The notes under the pieces were generated by a model. It was not told the DNA's origin, did not search any database, and worked only from the letters and a program-made list of their open reading frames with translations. From NCBI GenBank assembly GCA_015499995.1, contig JADNRV010000027.1, forward strand, positions 124,001-188,000: a DNA stretch of 64,000 nt, read 5' to 3'. Both the position numbers and the translations under genes were made by a program. The stretch is from Flammula alnicola. Lineage: Eukaryota > Basidiomycota > Agaricomycetes > Agaricales > Strophariaceae. Positions 38,101-49,140 of this stretch are shown here, one piece after another. How positions within the stretch are numbered: position 1 is the first letter of the stretch; the number at the start of each line of letters is the position of its first letter.

Positions 38101-38766
38101 TCTCTCTCCAAAACGAGACAGACGAAGCTCGCCTCACCCTTGACAGTGATATTTCCAGTGGAGGAAATAATTTATCTGTCGGCCAACGTCAAATCATTGC
38201 TCTAGCCAGAGCTATTGTCCGCAATAGCAAGCTGCTTATCTTAGATGAAGGTGCGTTGCCCTTGTAGCGTCTCCTCTGTCGTTGCTCACGGTTCGTTATC
38301 GTTCTAGCCACTTCTGCAATCGGTGCGTCGTATAAACAGGGATAAACTATGGTCTTGCAACTTACTCACATATGGACTAGATCACAAGACCGATTCTATC
38401 ATTCAGTCATCGTTGCGGCATGAACTTCCATCTGATGTGACCATTCTGACGGTTGCGCATCGCTTACAGACGATTATGGACGCTGACAAGATTGTGAGTT
38501 TTCCGAGGTGATCAAAGTGCAATCAAAGTTCATTGACGGTTTATTGGCTCATTGCAGATGGTTTTGGATAGTGGCCGCATTGTATGTTCTCTCCTCGCTG
38601 AAAGACTTGCACTTCCTGACTGCGTTTCAATGAATAGGTTGAATTTGATTCCCCGCAAACTCTCCTGAACAAGAAGGGTGGTCAGTTCAAGGCCCTCGTG
38701 GATGGTAGTGGGGATAAGAAGGCTCTCTATTCCATGGCTGAGAGTAAAGCGAGTGCATCGAATTGA
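32132..38766 (+). pseudogene. ABCC-type multidrug/organic anion ABC transporter, frame-broken
   Basis: A full ABCC plan over many exons: an N-terminal hydrophobic extension; TMD1 (WVVCLFFGPFLVSICFQWY) with a long Ser/Ala/Gly-rich insertion in its cytoplasmic loop (about 33,715-33,895); NBD1 with Walker [30 protein letters not shown] and ILLDDVLAALDVHT; TMD2 (about 36,250-37,390); and NBD2 with GRTGSGK, LSVGQRQ and LILDEATSAID, then VAHRLQTI, ending in SASN. Such proteins export conjugates and xenobiotics across plasma or vacuolar membrane. NBD1 and TMD2 read through cleanly once spliced, but one base seems missing near 32,539, 33,110, 33,134, 33,900, 34,192, 34,807 and 37,503, and the frame is also broken near 34,505. 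Either a young pseudogene or a sequence with small deletion errors. Confidence 0.85.
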
Positions 38767-40903
38767 AAGTTGTATTTTATTTTGCTATTATTTGATATCT
38801 ATTATACCTGGAACCGTCAGTCCAAACGCCACGCAGTGGTGTGAAAGGGCATTTCGAGTGGTAGTCAGAGTGCCGATGGCGATGTAGTGCCTTGAACGTG
38901 GAAGAGAAAGAAAAAGGTTAACATAAACGAATATCAGAAAAGCATGAATCCGGACCTCTATCAATGTCTCTGCGACACCAGACCACCATTGGTACCAATG
39001 ATCTTCCAAAACATCTCAGTTTCCCATTTCTTTTATCAATCCTTTTCGTGAGTCTGGTGTTTTTGGTGGCTATGTGCAGGTTCGAGGCAAGAAGGCAGAC
39101 AAAGTAGGGGTGAAAATGAGCATGAATGGGAAGCTTTGGCTCTTGAGGTGGCCAGGCGAGCGTCATTGGATAGCGACGGTGTAGGCTGAGAAAACGAGAA
39201 ACAATTTGGCATAGAGGACAAGACTGTACAAATGACTTATTAAACACTGAGAGATGTGGTGACTCGAGCAAGACTGAGAATCTTCATCATGCCGGAAGGT
39301 AAACGTGACCGTCCTCGAGCAGAGCCACCATCGTCATAGGATCGTTGCCATTATCGAAGAGCACCTCATATTGATTTGTCTTACCCCTCTTCCTGCTGTG
39401 GCCAATACCTCATATATCACAGGCCCTTCTGTATCGGGCGAGCGAACGAACTGCTTTCCGTACAGATTGTCTGGATTCTGGAATATTTGGAACTCTCCAG
39501 GGGCGATTTGCCTCGGCGTGACTGGTGGCCAGGAGAGAGGTGCCTCTTGAATATGTGTAATGGGAGGCCCAAGAGTATGGGGTGCAGGATTCCTGCAAAT
39601 CATTAAAATAGCGGACAAAGCTATTTGATTACTCACGCTAACTTAAATGATTCTTCAAGATGGCCAACTGACAGGTTGCAAGGCATGTGAGAGCGCCAAA
39701 TGCTGCGAACATGATTTTGACGCAACTGCGGCATTAGTGCATACGTCAGATGGCAAAGTCTGCAAAGCATTGTGAAAGACTAGACTCTATTCGGCGTCCA
39801 CGTTCTGCGGCACAGACGGACAGATGTTGTTGCAATACATAAGATAATCATTGACTTGGCCTTCTGCGGGTTCCCGGGCTGACCATGTTGAGCGACAAGT
39901 GGCGATTCCTGGACCCTTGCCATCGTTGTATACGAGTTGGGTTGATCTTGTCGAAGTACATCCGCCTGCTGGCCACAGATTGTTCCATATTTGCACACCT
40001 CTTGCGCTAGGTGTTCAATGGCAGCGACTTCAGCGGCAGTGTTACGCATGAAAAGGTTGACGAAGAGAAAGTCTCGGCATTTCGTTTGGGCTGTAAAGGA
40101 GACCAGCAAGAGCAAGGCCTCAGAAACTAAGACTCTTCAGAAGAGGAGATTTTAGCCTATTTTGGCGCTGAGTATTTGGTAACAAAGTGTCAGCCAAACA
40201 ACGCTAACAACACTGCGTTTCTCCCCTTCTTTTCTGTACAATGCTCCGTCATCCGCTGGCTGGAAGGCGCATCCTCTTCGTCGTACGGATTTTGCACTAA
40301 ATAGTACAAGACGCGGCTGGACCAAGCCTGGATCATGATCAGGCGTAGCACTCAAGTACACACATGATCGTCCACCAATTACTCGTCTGCGAACAGGAGA
40401 TGTTCTTGCTGCTTCAAACATGGTAAATGACTTGAATAACATAAAGATCCAGCTTTCTATCACCTCGAAGCAACTCTTCGTGAAGTCGCTGGTAGGTATA
40501 CTCCACTGTCCTCCAGCATATCCATCCTGTCCTTCGACGGGCGTCTGAGGGTGTGCCACAGAAGGTCATCACATTCAATAAATGGCGAGCTTACATTCTG
40601 TCTACGCACCTGTGCATCAAAGAGAAAGGCTAAGCATGACCTGAGCTCCAACTGACGCTATGAGTTCTGCTTAGGTACCATACGGGACCTATGAAGAATA
40701 TTGAAAGTCCCAAGTACAACTAGACTATCCCATCTCCACGTCAAATCTAAGAAATGGTTAAAAGATGCATGTATACGACAAAGCAGACAAATATATGGTA
40801 ACAATAGTAAGTATAACATTGATGATATGATAATTACACCATACAAATTCCATCAGCATCTAGACTGATTGTGGAATATATACTGTACGACGAGGGCCAA
40901 CAG
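38767..40903. other. Gene debris with one duplicated fragment
   Basis: Minus-strand segment 39,334-39,636 encodes a fragment with TPRQIAPGEFQIFQNPDNL followed by YGKQF. It is related in DNA and protein to 44,910-45,045 on the plus strand. No other coding signal is convincing. Confidence 0.45.
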
Positions 40904-42009
40904 TCATGCCCGATTCCTCTTCCGCACAGGTATAGGAGGAATCCTCCTTACAATATAACAGATCCGACGCAGCCAATGCGGGAAGAACCGGTACAAAGAG
41001 CCAAAAGGATTATCCGTGATATGCCACACCTGCGCGCGAAGCGTCCACGCGCTCTGCGAACGCACAATCTCGTCCAACCGCACAACACACTCATCAATTG
41101 TCGGTCTCTTCGCCGGATCGTCCTGCACCATATCATCAATGAGTGGCTTCATGAACTCAACCCCGTATTTTTTAGGAAAAAGTTCACTTCCCTGAAACGC
41201 GAAGGTGAACATCTGTACATCTGTACTTATACGCTGATCGGAATACAAGACGCACCTTGAGAAAGTACTCCCGAACGATATTACCCAAATAATCTATATT
41301 ATAATACGACAACGGTATTTCTCACGGGGGGACAAATATGTCTTCCGATTGGTTGAGACAAACCACGTGCAAACTCTAACATTGGCTGGCCAGATGGTCC
41401 AGACTCCAGACCTCACGACTCAATCGACACTGCCACTGGCCAGGCTTCAACCAGGCTTGGTTGACAATCAGAACGTCGTGCGTGGCAACTCTCAGTGGAT
41501 GCCACAGGGTGTGCTCGAGGCTGTACCGTATTAGCATATCTACAAGGATCCTATTTGATCAGTGGTATTTGTACTTACTCTGGAAGGCTACACTGGCATC
41601 TGAAGAAGGGTGTTGGATGATGGACAACACTGAGACTGACAAAGTAGAGTTACATGGTTCTGGATACCAGGTCCCCAAGGAACTTGAAGCCATGAGCCGC
41701 TCAAGGCGACTATTGGAATTTATTTTTCCAATAAATTCAATCTTGGTTCAATTGGACAAAAAGATTCATGCCGTGCGAAGCACGGGTCACAGGCTAGTTA
41801 GAATAGAAACAGTTACGTACCAGTTGGCTGAGAGTGTCCTCCCTGAACAGTGTCTGCAATGGGTCTTGCGGGGGATCCAGCCCCCAAGAGGGAATCCAGC
41901 CTGGCCTAAGGCGTGGTCGAAGTTGGTAACCGCATGATTGCAACCAGGCATGCTTGTCACGCCAGTACTCTTCTGACGGATCGAGACGATCCATGAAACT
42001 AGAGAACAA
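40904..42009 (-). pseudogene. Decayed agaricomycete kinase-like gene
   Basis: Two ends of one protein family are visible. The upstream piece (about 41,800-42,009) reads SFMDRLDPSEEYWRDKHAWL, then SCGYQLRPRLRPGW, typical of the N terminus of the expanded basidiomycete kinase-like family. The downstream piece reads YLGNIVREYFLK (about 41,260-41,300), then FMKPLIDDMVQDDPAKRPT and WLRRICYIVRRIPPIPV to the stop at 40,904, its C-terminal lobe and tail. The catalytic middle (ATP-binding lobe, HRD and DFG) cannot be found in the roughly 480 bp between, which includes the Helitron-type terminus at 41,771-41,797. I call it a truncated pseudogene. Confidence 0.65.
41771..41797 (+). mobile_element. Helitron-type 3' terminus (hairpin plus CTAG)
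   Basis: Stem CCGTGC-GAA-GCACGG is followed after eight bases by CTAG and a T. The stem is the same 15-mer found in the opposite orientation at 665-679. No helicase lies nearby, so this would mark a non-autonomous Helitron whose 5' end I cannot place. It sits inside the kinase pseudogene. Confidence 0.45.
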
Positions 42010-42947
42010 CTTGAAGAGGGAATAAGAAAGGAAGCATGAGCGGGATGAGTGAGCTCAATCTTTGGCCAAGTTGTGCCCTTCAGCGTTCCGCTCGGCATTT
42101 TCTTTGGTGGCGTGAGACCTGTGATTTGAATAGCCGCGGGCCGCGAATGACATTCGACATGGACGACAACAACTTCAAGTTCAACACTGGGCACTTTTAT
42201 ACTCCGGTCGCGTCGGCCCGGCGGTAGCTTGAGGCGCTTAAAGGATAGAATTCGACTGCAAATGAAGTTCTCGCTCTTAAAGTTACAGTTACATAAAGCC
42301 CGGCATTACCTTCCTTGTCTTTTCCCAATTAATATCGAACTCACAAGACCGGCGTGCAAGGGTGACCCACTAGAGATCACAATCAATGGTTAGTTTAAAA
42401 TACTGTATTGACGTTCCTATATAATAAAAGGGACAGCCATAGGCACCAATTAATGATTACTATTCCTCGCTGTCTTTTTTGTTGGTTAGATGAAGTTGGA
42501 AATGTGAACATTTACTGGCGAGTCAGTCTCCGACCGTGTACGGCGCGTGATGGCATATCTGGCATTGTCACTGTGGACCCGCCTGTACAAGTCCACGTAC
42601 TTATAGTCGTAAATTGACTCGGGCAATAAATTTTGTTTGTGTGTTTACGATCGTCATCACGGTGCAATAATAAAAGTACTTAAGAGTCAATCAATTTAAC
42701 AAGTAGTGACTCGGCGCCTACGCCTAGCGCTTTACTTTCGCACACGTGATATGCGCAGGCACGTTCCTGTCAAATCTGAAACTATCAAGTTGTTGTATAG
42801 CAATTACAAATCTATATATATTTCATTACACTACTTTCTGAATGGCCCTTATTCTTTTCCATTTCATTCCTTCGGGTCCGATATTATCGTTCCAACCCAC
42901 CTCACGCTACGGTTTTATAGACACCAGAGAATCAAAGCTACAACGTA
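42010..42947. other. Intergenic region upstream of the calmodulin-like gene
   Basis: No gene supported. May hold remnants of the kinase gene 5' end (to about 42,200) and the promoter of the EF-hand gene. Confidence 0.45.
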
Positions 42948-44009
42948 ATGGCGGATGCTATGGTGCGTTATGTTTGTTCTCTTCTGGAACTTTTATATAT
43001 AGTAACTCGCTCGGGTTGTCTCTGCAGACATCTGAAGGTTAGTTTGTGCGCGTTTCATCCCCCCTCCGCGGGCACGTTCCATTTAACCACTCCTAAATTC
43101 AACGTGATCTAACGTTGTTTGCATCTTCGTGAAATTGTGCAGAAGAGCTCGCCTGTACGTCGCATACCTGACCTGTTGTGCAGTCTCATTTCAAGAGCTC
43201 ACCCTTGTCTTTCTTATTTTCTGAACAGCCTACAGGGATGCCTTCGATTCGTTCGACAAAGGTACGTGGTCTTCCTCTCCGATGTTCCATCGAACCACAT
43301 CTAACTACTATCTCCTCCTCTTCCCACCTTACTCCCGCCTGCCTCTTCAATCTCATAACAAACCAAACCCAACACGCCCTCAGACAACAGTGGCACCATC
43401 ACCGCCTCTGAGCTAGGCACAGTCATGCGCTCCTTGGGACGCGACCCAACGGATGCCGAGCTGCAAGACATCCTCAACGAGATCGACAAAGATCACAACG
43501 GAACAATCGAGTTCAACGAGTTCGTAGAGCTGATGGGCAAGAACCCCCTCCTTCCGAGCGTAGATCCCCAAGACGAGTTGTTCCAGGCTTTCAGCGTGTT
43601 CGATCAAGACTCGAGCGGGAAGATTAGTCTGTCGGAGTTGGGCAAGGTCATGGGTAATTTGGGTGCGTGTTCACGTTCACGTTGATTGTTGTTCTTTGTT
43701 CGTGACGCTTGCGGCGGTCTCTGAGCGGCTTCACTGAATTTTCTCTACTGGGGTTTTCTTCAATATAGGTGAAAGGTTGACGCACGACGAACTGCAAACG
43801 ATGATCACAGAGGCGGATTTGGATGGTGATAACGAGATAAGTTTCGCAGGTGCGTGGCCGCGTCGCTTCCGCCGAATTTATGATTGACTGGCATTTGACC
43901 ATCAATGCAGAATTCAAGAAGGTATTTCATATTTCCAAATCTCTGGTCTATCATCGAGCCCTGACTCTCTGGTTTTATCATGAAGATGATAACGGACAGG
44001 AGTGTCTGA
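42948..44009 (+). CDS. Calmodulin-like protein with four EF hands
   Basis: Eight exons (42948-42962, 43028-43037, 43143-43154, 43229-43261, 43384-43662, 43769-43849, 43911-43921, 43986-44009) join into 154 residues. The start MADAMTSEEELASYRDAF aligns with the calmodulin N terminus. Calcium loops: [36 protein letters not shown] and [12 protein letters not shown], each with the acidic position 1 and 12 residues. The protein ends KKMITDRSV. It is much more diverged than true fungal calmodulin, so it is probably a paralogue or calmodulin-like sensor that binds Ca2+ and regulates target proteins. Four exons are only 10-15 nt long, and several intron positions match the clustered 5' introns typical of fungal calmodulin genes. 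Confidence 0.88.
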
Positions 44010-46469
44010 ACCTACTAATGTAGCACCTCTATTACGATTACTCAAGTTGTTGCTCCCCGATTTCTTTCTTTTCTCCAATTTTGCTTAATTTTGGTTCTGA
44101 TTCCTGTCTTTCTGGGGTGTTATCAAGCTGCCGTATCTATATTTCAAATGAAAATATGTACGATTTTTCTACGTGCTTGACTGCGCCATCCTCGAGGGTC
44201 TTGAACTGCCTACCCTTCTTTTTCAGAGAGTGTTTGTTTGCCGAGAAGTCTGGTAATCTGACCAAGCTTCAACTCTGAGACTTAGGGCTCGTCCCCGAAG
44301 AACGCCTTCCCAGAATCATCATCATGCCCCTGCAGTGCCTCACGTCCGCTCAGGTCGATGTCGTTGAACATGCGGCTCAAGAGCAGCTCAGATTCGATTG
44401 AACTATCTTCGTCGAGCAGACAGAAGTGACTAGAACGGAACCGCGCAAGCGAGACGCAGCAGCCCTGGCAAAAATCCAAGAGTCGCCACTTACCGCTAAA
44501 ACCGGTCAATCGTGGCTACCCAAAGAAAATGGGGTTGATGAATATTTCGTGCGTTGTGGTAATGTATGCCATGAGGAGCCACGAACCTTAAGTTGATGAG
44601 TTTAGCCAAGATATTTAGACATCTGACATAGACATATCCACCCGTGTCAGAATTAATTATGTATGCAGCTCATGGGGCTCTTGCATGCATCATACTTTGC
44701 AAGACGTCAAGACACCCTCTCGATGTTCGTGTGGCAATCATGAAGAAGTGTGTCGAGTGCAGTGGAAGATAAGTCAGGGTGCACAGTGATATGTTTTCCC
44801 GCAAGACCTGTCCAATAGTATCCTACTTACATTCTTTGGTCATTTACAGGTATTCTGCGTCCCGTCTGACTCGTGCTACTCCCGAGCCTCCCATCAAATG
44901 CAATCAAGAGTACTAGTCACCTCTCTCCAACCGAGAAGTCGAGCCGAGGCAGATCACCACCGAAGAGCGCCTCCAACTGTCCGTCACACAATCCAGACGA
45001 CCTGCACGGAAAGCGGTTTATTCTCGCACCTGATATAGATGGTTTCTCTGATGTAGGAGGTTATCGGCTGTAGTGACAGGAGAGTGAGAGATAAGACAGT
45101 CCAGTATGATTTTCGCGGGGTGCGCTGAGGTGTGTTTGTGTAGTTAAATAAGCGCCCGTAAGTGCTGATCGACTACTTACTTACTCGGAGGTGTAAGTAT
45201 ATGTCAATGTAAGCGAGGATACGAGGTTCTTTTGTATTTGGCTTTCGTGCTCAGGCTGAAGCGCACTAGGCGTGTTATATTTCTAGGTGGGGTTCCTCTT
45301 GTAAGTACTTACATGCATATGTACGGAAGAGGCCTAGGGATATAGCTTCTGGTACGACGTCTATTGGTGGTCGTCGTCGTACATTCGGCACTGGAGCTGC
45401 GCTCATGTCGTATCGATTTACGTGCGTGGCTGGCCCACCGCGGAAATGGTGTTTACGAATCTCGCGTGCCTCGTCGGGACTTTCGGGTTTTCGACTTTCG
45501 ATTTGTTGAACAGGCCCGTTCCGCTCGCCATTAACAATAAGCATCTAGCCGGCGTGAGGCTGGCAAGTACTCAGACTGGGATGTTGCAATTGAAGCCAGG
45601 GCGCGGCCAGGAAGGTGATGGTGATAAGGAAGTCCTAGTCGGTTTGGTATTTGTCAAGTCCGCTTTCTTTCAAGTTGACGATTGAAGCTTTCGAAGTCAA
45701 GTTGAATTTCGACGTATGTATCGAATTAATATTGCCTTGGAGTCTGGATTTCAGTAAAGTTTGGATGTCGACCTGGCACTTTTGACACATATTCGCCAGC
45801 GATATACGGCTCAGAGGGTGGGCTGGAGATCGGAGCTCACCGGTTGCCGCTCACATTCTACCTCTGAAACTTCTGGGAACGATTGGATAGCCGGCCACGC
45901 GAGCATGATCAGGGAGAAGATCATGACCTACCATCTCGCAGTTGGCTATACAAGGGCTGGAAAGTTGTTGAATATTGATTTAGCAATGACAGCTTTGAAG
46001 ACGACTCGAAGATCAGGTCTGCGAGTGGTTTGGTAAGACGCTTGCGGACCGCGGTGCAGGTGCGGTGTTGCCAGACTCGGAGGCTGAGGGGTTAAGTACC
46101 CAAGTACTCAAGGCTTGACAGCGTGCGCTGCATCGTATAGCGTTGGTTCATTGTAAAGACGCGAGGGAGCACTGTCCCATGAGTTGTTGTGAATGCTCTA
46201 GGAGTCGAAGGACCGGGGCGTGGTTCTTTTCGGTACAAGGAACATTGCGTGGGCGGGCACAGTGGTCGAGTTGGTCATGCACTTGTTGAACCGGGAGAAG
46301 GAGAAGGACTGCGGAAAGTGATGAACTTGGCATTTGACGGCGGGCAGGACAAGGGGGCGGGCCTAGGATGGACTGTTTCTCTCGGGGTGTAGAGTAATTA
46401 TGGACGTCCAAAGGCAATCGAAAGACGTCGGCAAGCTGGCTCGAGGAGCGATTACAGGTCATTTTATGG
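44010..46469. other. No gene; contains one repeat fragment
   Basis: Frames here are short and lack recognisable content. 44,910-45,045 is a diverged copy of the fragment at about 39,420-39,550 (see repeat entry). A minus frame at 44,282-44,509 ends with an acidic tail (GHDDDSGKAFFGDEP) but I cannot extend it by splicing. Confidence 0.45.
44910..45045 (+). repeat. Diverged copy of the 39.4-kb fragment
   Basis: Shares GCCGAGGCA, AATCCAGAC, ACGGAAAGC and GATA-AGA blocks in the same order with the reverse strand of 39,423-39,540. Translation gives EPRQITTEERL and NPDDLHGKRFILAPDIDG against TPRQIAPGEF and NPDNLYGKQFVRSPDTEG. Both appear to be pieces of one unidentified gene family, now in inverted orientation 5.4 kb apart. 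Confidence 0.6.
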
Positions 46470-47758
46470 ACGTGTGCATGTGCATGCGTCATTGGAAATA
46501 GACTGTCGGAATGATAGCGAGGGTCCGAGCTGTCTAACAGTCAAGCTTCAAGTTCAAGTGATTGGTGAATACCAGCACGAAATAAGCGGCTTACTCACTA
46601 ACGGTGTATAGTTGCCACAGGAGACCGCCGATATGCATGGAGGTTTGGAATGGTGTATGTCGCCAAGTCCGGTGACCGGAAGTAGGCTGGGTGTTCATAC
46701 AGGGGAAGAATGGGCCACGCAGATGGAGCAATGAAAATGAGAACGAATGCAGTGAGTACCATTGTAATCGGAGAGAAAGAGGCCGATCGTTGTTGACGGA
46801 AACAGAACCAAACTTTGTGGTTGGCCGGATCTCTCTCTGCGGAATATTACTGGGCCCCATGCAACCATGGACAACCGCTTCAATCCTTTCAAGTTTGCAA
46901 GCAGCTCCAAGCCACCTCCATTGCCGCCAAAGGACTACATCTACCAACGCACTGCAAACCCATCCCAACCGTCGCTCTTTGCCGCCGACAGCACGGCACC
47001 CTCCTCGCCCCTCTCGCCCAGCATCCAGTACGCCATCCGCCGTGCCAACTCGCCGTCGCCGTCGCCTCTCTTTTCCTTTGAGACCAGCAACGCCACCACC
47101 ACCAGTATGACCAATAATAACTCTACGCCCTCACTCGTCCTCTCACCCCCGCCCCCAAACGCCGACGCCCCCTCCGTCACAAATAACAACAGGCAAACGA
47201 CCATGTCCGTCGCGTCAAAGAAAGACAAGGCGCTGGCGTTTCTCAAGTTCTCGAAGCGCAGCCCGCGCTCGCCGCCCCGGGTACGAGCAGTAGTGCGCCT
47301 TCGACAAGTTCTTCTGGCTCTGTCATTGTGATTGGCAACAGCATCAGTGCGAGTAGCAACGGCTCGGACGACGGCGACCTCCCTCCGCCCGCGCAGGAGG
47401 ATGAGGGTATCTCCCTCCCTTGGAACTTTCAGGTGTGTCTTGCCCCCTTCGATGGTCCGTCAACGACTAACGAGTTGTTTGCGTAGCACAATATTCACGT
47501 GGATGAAGGGTATGTCCTCCCTCCTCTTCATTCCTGCGAACTACCCTACTAACTACCCACCCGTAGATACGTCGGCATCCCACCCTCGTGGTCCACCTCG
47601 CTCGCCTCGGCAGGCTTCACGGAAGAAGAGATCGCGGCCATCCAGGCGCGCCGTGCAGCAGGCGTCCGCTCCCCGCCCGACCTCCGCTATTTGTATAACG
47701 AGCGTCCACGGAGTCCTGCGCTGGGTGGCTTTCCTGGGTACGTATTCTTTTCTTCATC

Positions 47759-48274
47759 AGGTAGAGGCAGTCCCTACGCATCCACTGTCAGGTGAACGGC
47801 TTGGCGCTTGATTTGGCAGGTGAACCGTTGATGCGTGATGTTGCAGAAACCCATCTCCACCGTGAAAACTAGGCTTCACTGCGCCTGCGGCCGAAGCCGC
47901 AAGCGTGTCTGCAATTATTGTACGATGGAGTCGCACCTCGCAGACGGGTGGGGAGCTTGATACCTCCTAGCACAAAGCGCAAGGTCTTATTCCCACATGA
48001 CGATCAAAACACCAGCGGATCATGTGGGATTAGACATTTGGGCGTCAGCATTACAAAAGGGGAGCAAGCTCCCCAATTACCCACCTGAAAAGTGGTGTCG
48101 TTGCCTGTAGAACCTTCAGCAGTTGCTCCCTAAATCAAAAATATGCTTCCGACATGAATTCTGAACTGCCCATTCTGAATTTTTGTCGGAAGCGGATTTT
48201 TGATTTATTCTTCTGAGGAAATGTAGTTTCAATTTCTTTACTTTGTCACGGATGCGCGTGGATTGCCTCTACCT
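47759..48274. mobile_element. MITE-like insertion in intron 3 of copy 1
   Basis: About 516 bp absent from the matching intron of copy 2. Ends are imperfect inverted repeats of about 28 bp: AGGTAGAGGCAGTCCCTACG at the left against AGGTAGAGGCAATCCACGCG read inward from the right. The intron flanks align with copy 2 if the insert is removed; CATC next to both junctions could be the target duplication, but the right edge is uncertain by a few bases. There is no coding frame, so it is non-autonomous. Confidence 0.7.
48136..48208. repeat. Internal long hairpin within the MITE-like element
   Basis: Near-perfect inverted arms ATCAAAAATATGCTTCCGAC and GTCGGAAGCGGATTTTTGAT separated by about 33 bases. 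It may be a nested smaller element or a structural part of the insertion. Confidence 0.6.
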
Positions 48275-48840
48275 TAATACATCAATGCCTATGCTAATAA
48301 CCCTACTAACTCTTCCTAGTACCACCACGACCCCGGGAGTACCGGTGCTGACGCACCCGACGCCACGGACGACCTCGCTGCACCGCATTGGTCCTTCCGC
48401 GCAATCGAACCTCAACCCCAACAACGCCAGCTCGGAGCCCGCATCGTTGCCTTTCCCAAGTGCAGCTACGAGTACGAGGCCTGCGCTGCCGAGTATCAAC
48501 ACGTCGTCGTCCTCCACAAATCCTACTACTAATGCGACTTCGACCACCAACGCGAGCACGTCGACGTCGAACGCAGCTGCGTCGTCGTCGTCGTCCAGCA
48601 CACCGCTAACAACGACGACGACGGGCAGGAAACCCCCGCCCAAACGCAAGCCGCCCTCGTCGCCTTTGGACGCTGATCTCGAGGATGAGCTGGAGGCGCG
48701 GAGGAGGAAGGGGGGCCAAGGACAAGCAGTGGGTAAAGGACAAGAAGAGGGGAAAGGACAGGAGCATAGGCCGAACCAGGCGTCGCTGTCGACGGTGGGG
48801 TATAGCGAGGAGTATTCGGGGTATGATGCGAGCGAGTGAG

Positions 48841-49140
48841 TGGTTTTTTTTTTTTTTTTTCTGTTTTGGGTTTTTTGGGGATTTGCTGTGCGATTTGGAT
48901 CGGATGTTGGATGTTGGATGCGCGCTGGGTGTGGTGCTTTTTTTCTCTTGCTCGTCTCGTCTCGTCTCGTTTTGGCTAGCATAGCATAGCGAGGAGGTTG
49001 AGATGGATTTTCGTCGGCCTCTGCAATGTCGATGGCGTGTTTGAACAGTGTGCTCTTCTTTTTTTGGAGGGTTTTATTAGAGGCCTTGGGATGCTTTTCT
49101 TTTGTGCTTCGGTGGAGCAATTTAGGCTTGCTCTGTGTGG
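48841..49140. repeat. Simple-sequence-rich intron of copy 1
   Basis: A T17-type run at about 48,844 and a CTCGT/CGTCT pentamer repeat (about 48,950-48,970). The intron (48,836-49,336) is about ten times longer than typical for this genome. The divergent part of the duplication ends inside it. Confidence 0.6.

Noticed and set aside
41310..41790. Catalytic core of the kinase pseudogene
   Set aside because: No HRD, DFG or glycine-loop pattern could be found in any frame; the stretch contains a Helitron-type end instead.
48269..49120. 283-codon minus-strand frame in copy 1
   Set aside because: Antisense shadow of low-complexity exons; the valine/glycine/aspartate runs mirror Ser/Thr/Asn codons of the sense protein.
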